From: PWHG01 sp964406935
GTDB taxonomy: Bacteria > Patescibacteriota > Patescibacteriia > Patescibacteriales > UBA12465
Direction of reading: 5' to 3'
NCBI GenBank assembly: GCA_964406935.1
Contig: CAYOTM010000002.1
Coordinates: 1 to 64,000, forward strand
Length of the DNA stretch: 64,000 nt
Shown: positions 59,750 to 64,000 of the stretch, one piece after another
How positions within the stretch are numbered: position 1 is the first letter of the stretch
How the letters are laid out: every line of letters starts with the position of its first letter
Made by a program: the position numbers and the translations under genes
Notes under the pieces: model-generated
Database searches by the model: none
Seen by the model: only the letters and a program-made list of their open reading frames with translations
What the model was told of the DNA's origin: nothing

Positions 59750-62700
59750 TTAATCAATTTCACCAACTAATAATTGATTTAAATTAGCATTGGAAATTCC
59801 TAGAGATAATCCTTTCATGATTGAAAGGGCATCGGCTGGACGACCAAGAAAATATCGTTGATTGTTTTCTGGACTGACATACCAGGCTTCACCACGACCT
59901 TCAACTTGTAAAAAAATCTTACCAGCCTGGGCTTTAGCAAAGTTAAAGTCATAATTAAGGCGACCTATTCCTAGAGGGGTATAGCCATTAAATAATTCCG
60001 TATAATCATCATAACCGTCACCATCACTATCTTGATTTTTTAAATTAGTATTAAGGGCAATTTCTAAATTATCAGGCAAGCCGTCGCTATCGCTATCTAA
60101 GCCGGATAAAAACCTGAGGGAAACTGGAATTTTAGCTAAATTGATATTAGTAATGCCAATACCCTTCTTGCGCATAATTGCAAAGGCATCATCTGGCCGA
60201 CCAAGGTAGTATCGCATTTGACTCAAAGGATCAAAATACCAAGCTTGGCCATTATTTTCTACTTGTAATAAAATTTGACCCGCTAAGCGTTGGCTTAAAT
60301 CTAAATTTTGATTAGTAAAACTATTTCGAGCTTCTTGAGTAATCGCCTTACTGTCTATAACTGGCAATTCTAAAATAGGTGGACTAATTATTTGATCTCT
60401 TAAGACTGAGGTAATCGTCAACTCAGTACGATTAACTAGCAAGTCAGTAAATTTAACTTCAATATCTTTAATGTTGTCACCATCCAAATCAACTAAGACG
60501 CTTTCACCTGAAGCCAATTGAAAAGTTTGGGGCTCTGATTTAATAGTTAGATTAATTAACTGACTATTTAAATCTAAATTATTAATCACTAGCCAGTGAT
60601 CAGATAAATTATTAGTGGTGCTAATCGGAGTAGAAAAGCTAGCTTGTGAACCGACATAAGAAAGATAATTGACACCGCCACTATCGACTTCTCCTAAGCT
60701 GCCGAGACTGTTCATCGGCACAGTGACATCTGTCTGGCCATCGCCAATTGCTGGAGGCGGCGGCGTAGAGCTGGAGCTAGAACTAGGAGTGGGATCAGGG
60801 CTGCTACTACTTATCAAATTAAATTCAGCGGTCACGGTGATATCAGCGGTGACATTAGTATCGGTTCGACTAGCAGTTAAAACACCATCTGACCAAGAGG
60901 TAAAAGTATAGCCAGTGTTAGGAACGGCAGTCACTGTAGTACCGTCTTGTCCCTCTAAAATAGTTTGGGAAGTTTCACCTGTTATTGAGCCATTTTCACC
61001 GGCAGTATAAGTTAAAGAAACTAAATCATCTCGCACACAACGAACATTCATACCATTAGCTCGAACGCTCGAAGAAACTTCAGCAAAATCATTATCAAAT
61101 GACAAAGCAACGCTATAAACATTATCAACAGAGGAGCTCCAAAATGCACCAGGGCAGTCACCAATGCAAGTCTGAAGTAGGCCAGAAAGAGCAGTACGCA
61201 AACTAGAAATAGGTAATTTAAGGGGAGAAGCGAAGGCACCAACGGAGTTTTGAGTACTCCAATCATTCATTTCATTGGTCAGCTCAGCGCCAGTAGGCAG
61301 ACGAAAGCCAAGGGGACAGGGATTATTAATACCAAAAACCCCTTGCCAGAGATTACTATTTTGAGGATTACGCCAATCAAATGGATCAACGCCGATAACA
61401 ATAAAATCTCCATGACCAGGATAATCATAATCGCTTAAAATAGATGTTCCATCACTACCAAGTATCTGATGACCATCAAGCCCTCTTCCCCATTGATAAT
61501 AGTCTCCATAGCAATCAGAATCGGTTGAAGAAGTGCAAACTTGAGAGGCACCCAAATTTCTATCAAGCCAACAAAGACCATCTTTCATAATTGTGCCGTA
61601 AGTCAAACCATTGTGAATAATTGTTGCCTCTCCGCAAACTATAGCAGAAATTGTATTATCAATAACAACATAAGAAGAATTAGTGGTGTCATTATAAATT
61701 TGATTTAAATTACTAGCACTAATTTCAAAAGAAACTGACCCATTATCATCGGCGGCTTGAACAACATAAGTAACGGTAAAATTATTAGTACTAGAAGCAA
61801 TATTAACCCGTCCACTATCAATTTGTGTGCCCCCCGAATAAATATTAACAACTGGATCAATTTCTCCACTAGATTGAAAGGTTAAAGTAACCACATCTCC
61901 AGCTTTAGCTAAAGTAGTACTGGCATTGTTAGAGGCAAGATTAATATTACTTAAAGAATAAAGAGTTGCTGCTTGATCAATCGTAAAATTACCCCCCAAA
62001 AAGAAGTCCGTACTTAAAGGATCAGTGAGAATATCTTCAGTAATTACTCCCTTTAAACTGTATTGACCATTAGGCAAGTCAGTGATATCCCAACTAAAAC
62101 TAGTGGTAGTTGTTGCCGTTGCTAAAGTGCTGGTAGCTACCCCCTCTGAATCTAATAAATGAATATCATATAATAAGGGATCATTATTCGGATCAGTCGC
62201 CGGGTTCCAGGAAATTTCAATTGGTCCGGCACTGTAAACATTACCAATTATAGGAGATATAAATGAAGTAGAGTTCGGGGCTAAATTAATTAAAGGAGTA
62301 AAATAAATTAATTCTGAACTAGTAGCCACTGAACTATCATTATAAGTAGCTGTTACTACCGCCTGAACACCATCTCTAACTGTTAAATTATTATCAGTTA
62401 AAGTTCGAGCAATATGAATATGGGCGTCGGGGCAGCCAGTTTGCAGGCTAGTTGACCAATTGGCTTGACTGCCCTGATACCAATAGCCGCTAGCTTCCGC
62501 ATCACAAATAGTGTGATAACGAATACTCCAGCCACGATTATTATTAGGAGAATTATTGTAAAGAATTACCCAAAAATCATCACTAACATCTAAACCAGCC
62601 ACTTTACCGGTTGAGTCAGTCGATAGAGCGACTAAATAATGAGACGAGTTGCTAGTATGAGTATGATGAACATTCTGACTTCGATTAATAGTCCCGACTA

Positions 62701-63298
62701 AAGACACATCAGGACTGCTACGCCAATCAGTATTAAAAAAACTGATATCTTTATTTTTAGCTACTAAATAAACTTGCAAATCAGCCGAATTATTGATTGC
62801 CTGAGGAATAGTATTAAATTCAATAAAAAAACTCATTCCATCGACCATTTCAAAGGGGTTGTTAAATTTTAATATTTGATAATTATTACGATTAAAAGTT
62901 CTATCTTCTGGAGCATAATACCAGGTAATATCAGAGGGGACAAAAAATATTTCTGGATAAATATCATCAGGAAAAATATTAGTGCTTTCCCAGAGGTCAC
63001 CACTGACGTTGATCATACTTTTAGTTCTAGCATCGGAATCACAGCGCCCATCAACAAAAAAATTCCAACAAGTAGTCGTATTGGTAACATTGCCATTAAT
63101 ACTAGAAATATCAACACTGACTGACTCTGGATTATCAGAGATATTGGCTTTAATTTTATAAGGAGCGAATCGAGAAATATTTAAAGAAGGATCAAGAATA
63201 ATGCTTAAAATATTGGCTTGAGTGGTGAAAACGAAAGCAGTTAGGGCAAAACCGAGAACCAGGCCGCTAATTAATAAAAAATTATATTTATTTTTCAT
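59750..63298 (-). CDS. Large secreted surface protein with FISUMP, InlB-type and LAGR...LGRP repeats
   Basis: 1182 residues. Signal peptide (about 1-29), a beta-rich N-terminal half, an Fn3-like unit near 345-430, a FISUMP domain near 560-755 (CWLDRNLGAS, YYQWGRG, CPLGFRLPTGAEL, FWSSSVDN, VRCVRD), an InlB B-repeat-like unit near 757-825 (GENGSITGETSQTILEGQDGT, TGYTFTSWSDG), and a Ser/Pro-rich linker. The C-terminus has two copies of the LAGR-type repeat (about 1003-1050 and 1120-1168) separated by Asp-rich calcium-binding-like repeats (DSDSDGLPDNLE, DSDGDGYDDYTE). The last pattern is thrombospondin type 3-like. No LPXTG is seen. Likely wall-associated adhesin. Confidence 0.82.
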   Translation of the reverse strand: MKNKYNFLLISGLVLGFALTAFVFTTQANILSIILDPSLNISRFAPYKIKANISDNPESVSVDISSINGNVTNTTTCWNFFVDGRCDSDARTKSMINVSGDLWESTNIFPDDIYPEIFFVPSDITWYYAPEDRTFNRNNYQILKFNNPFEMVDGMSFFIEFNTIPQAINNSADLQVYLVAKNKDISFFNTDWRSSPDVSLVGTINRSQNVHHTHTSNSSHYLVALSTDSTGKVAGLDVSDDFWVILYNNSPNNNRGWSIRYHTICDAEASGYWYQGSQANWSTSLQTGCPDAHIHIARTLTDNNLTVRDGVQAVVTATYNDSSVATSSELIYFTPLINLAPNSTSFISPIIGNVYSAGPIEISWNPATDPNNDPLLYDIHLLDSEGVATSTLATATTTTSFSWDITDLPNGQYSLKGVITEDILTDPLSTDFFLGGNFTIDQAATLYSLSNINLASNNASTTLAKAGDVVTLTFQSSGEIDPVVNIYSGGTQIDSGRVNIASSTNNFTVTYVVQAADDNGSVSFEISASNLNQIYNDTTNSSYVVIDNTISAIVCGEATIIHNGLTYGTIMKDGLCWLDRNLGASQVCTSSTDSDCYGDYYQWGRGLDGHQILGSDGTSILSDYDYPGHGDFIVIGVDPFDWRNPQNSNLWQGVFGINNPCPLGFRLPTGAELTNEMNDWSTQNSVGAFASPLKLPISSLRTALSGLLQTCIGDCPGAFWSSSVDNVYSVALSFDNDFAEVSSSVRANGMNVRCVRDDLVSLTYTAGENGSITGETSQTILEGQDGTTVTAVPNTGYTFTSWSDGVLTASRTDTNVTADITVTAEFNLISSSSPDPTPSSSSSSTPPPPAIGDGQTDVTVPMNSLGSLGEVDSGGVNYLSYVGSQASFSTPISTTNNLSDHWLVINNLDLNSQLINLTIKSEPQTFQLASGESVLVDLDGDNIKDIEVKFTDLLVNRTELTITSVLRDQIISPPILELPVIDSKAITQEARNSFTNQNLDLSQRLAGQILLQVENNGQAWYFDPLSQMRYYLGRPDDAFAIMRKKGIGITNINLAKIPVSLRFLSGLDSDSDGLPDNLEIALNTNLKNQDSDGDGYDDYTELFNGYTPLGIGRLNYDFNFAKAQAGKIFLQVEGRGEAWYVSPENNQRYFLGRPADALSIMKGLSLGISNANLNQLLVGEID

Positions 63299-63368
63299 AA
63301 ATTATAAAAAACAGAAAAATATCCCATCAAGGACTTTTTCAAATTATTTTAAAATTAAATTTAACAAA

Positions 63369-63602
63369 TTATTGGTCTTCGCCAATATACTGATTAGCCA
63401 CAATATCCATCAATTCTTGAGTAATTTTAATATGACGAGCTTCATCAGCCATAATTTCTTGAACGTCCTCACGATCTTCATCATTATCAACTAGATTTAA
63501 TAATTCACCGCATAAATCCAAGGCTTTTTGTTCGCTAGCCAAGCCCTTTTCCAAATTTTGCATAATTCCTGACTGACTCATGTTACACTTATTATTTTCC
63601 AT
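63369..63602 (-). CDS. Half-size ferritin-like protein A
   Basis: 77 residues, two predicted helices. Helix 1 has Glu24 (LASEQKALDL), helix 2 has Glu54 and His57 (MADEARHIKI). The spacing Glu24-Glu54-His57 equals that of encapsulated ferritin (Glu32, Glu62, His65), as known from that family. Two copies would form a four-helix di-iron bundle. No encapsulin gene is in the window and no targeting peptide is plain, so this is motif-based inference. It follows its partner by 4 nt. Confidence 0.65.
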   Translation of the reverse strand: MENNKCNMSQSGIMQNLEKGLASEQKALDLCGELLNLVDNDEDREDVQEIMADEARHIKITQELMDIVANQYIGEDQ

Positions 63603-63606
63603 AAAA

Positions 63607-63834
63607 TTAAAATTGATAATTAGCCTTAATCTTGTCTAACATCAAACGATGTTTACGAGATTCATCAGCTAAAATTTTCATATTAACGCGCACCCTCTCC
63701 CGCACGGCTGGCGGAAAACAATTTTCTACTCCCAAGTCGAGTAAATTATCATAGAGCCAAATTAAACTGCTTTCCGTTTCCTCTTCGGCTTCTAATTTAT
63801 TTAATACTTGGGACCGTTTTTCTTGAATGTCCAT
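63607..63834 (-). CDS. Half-size ferritin-like protein B
   Basis: 75 residues, two predicted helices. Helix 1 is rich in Glu (LEAEEETESSLIWLYDNLL), helix 2 has LADESRKHRLMLDKI. The Glu58-His62 gap is four, one more than the ExxH of its partner, so the two are not interchangeable. Length, two-helix plan and position suggest that it pairs with protein A. Promoter at 63876-63904. Confidence 0.6.
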   Translation of the reverse strand: MDIQEKRSQVLNKLEAEEETESSLIWLYDNLLDLGVENCFPPAVRERVRVNMKILADESRKHRLMLDKIKANYQF

Positions 63835-63875
63835 ATATTTTCTTAAAGATTAATAAATAATTAAATTATAATGAT

Positions 63876-63904
63876 ATTATATTATTAAATGATAAGTCAG
63901 TAAA
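63876..63904 (-). promoter_or_regulatory. Promoter of the half-ferritin pair
   Basis: -35 TTTACT (63904-63899), 17-bp spacer, -10 TATAAT (63881-63876). Start about 63869, 35-nt leader. The rest to 64000 shows nothing more. Confidence 0.7.
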
Positions 63905-64000
63905 TAAAAAATCAATAAAATATCAAACTGGTCCAATCTTTACTTCTGCTCTAAAAAGCGGCATAATAGAAAAGGTGTGTTTAACAAATAAATAAAACAA

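Noticed and set aside
61048..61266. Overlapping frames inside the 1182-aa gene
   Set aside because: They lie in other frames of a continuous domain-rich protein and have no independent signals.
1..64000. CRISPR arrays, insertion sequences, prophage genes
   Set aside because: No regular direct repeats with spacers, no transposase or integrase motif and no phage structural genes were seen on either strand.

Overview
The window is about 64 kb of AT-rich DNA (roughly 36-38% GC by eye), tightly packed with genes, mostly on the minus strand. It looks like a bacterium of the Candidate Phyla Radiation (Patescibacteria). The grounds are: an N-terminal-only TsaB, a DUF4012 protein, a sigma-region-4/HARE-HTH fusion, a minimal pyruvate kinase, a TspO without its first helix, a reduced dcw cluster, a copper TauE/cupredoxin fusion, and secreted proteins with Gmad2, FISUMP and an 'LAGR...LGRP' repeat. 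UGA is not read as an amino acid. No finer lineage can be assigned from the sequence alone. The window starts with 12 bases of Illumina adapter and has a 10-N scaffold gap inside copA, so this is a metagenome-type assembly.

Layout, left to right. 1-6.4 kb (minus): an energy operon read gap - SDR - NuoF-like flavoprotein - [FeFe] hydrogenase - TM1266-like regulator - CCA enzyme. 6.5-9.1 kb: ricT and the rpsB-tsf operon with its own promoter and structured leader. 9.1-26.2 kb: a secreted transglutaminase-like repeat protein, histidine phosphatase, superoxide dismutase, rlmN, a membrane phosphoesterase, enolase, short pyruvate kinase, a Tgt that has lost its zinc ligands, a cell-envelope block (DUF11-like, DUF4012, glycosyltransferase, membrane protein) and the sigma4/HARE-HTH protein. 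26.2-34.3 kb: GT2, rmlA and rmlD, then murF, ftsI, ftsL, rsmH and mraZ behind a predicted MraZ operator. 34.3-44.7 kb: tsaB', dus, cysS, a Gmad2 protein, a nitroreductase, tRNA-Val and tRNA-Leu, rnhB, a HAD phosphatase, hisS, an orphan response regulator, rarA and an SdpI-like protein. 44.8-48.7 kb (plus): a copper operon csoR - HMA/TauE/cupredoxin - copA behind a palindromic operator. 48.8-56.5 kb: ADP-forming acyl-CoA synthetase, a small acidic protein, and a MacAB-like exporter. 56.7-64 kb: an unknown 148-aa protein with a near-perfect promoter and Shine-Dalgarno, a candidate small RNA, a U32 peptidase family protein, TspO with a 40-aa microprotein, a 1182-aa surface protein, and two half-size ferritin-like proteins.

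How the genes fit together. GAPDH makes NADH, enolase and pyruvate kinase run lower glycolysis, ADP-forming acyl-CoA synthetase would yield ATP and acetate, and the NuoF/HydA pair could dispose of NADH electrons as H2. This is a coherent fermentative scheme. SOD, the half-ferritins and the copper operon suggest defence against oxygen and metal.

Regulatory style. Most promoters found are a -35 of TTGNNN, a spacer of exactly 17 bp and TATAAT, or an extended -10 of TGNTANNNT. Shine-Dalgarno sequences are mostly absent, and at least two genes (rnhB, rarA) appear leaderless. No CRISPR array, insertion sequence, prophage or rRNA gene was seen.
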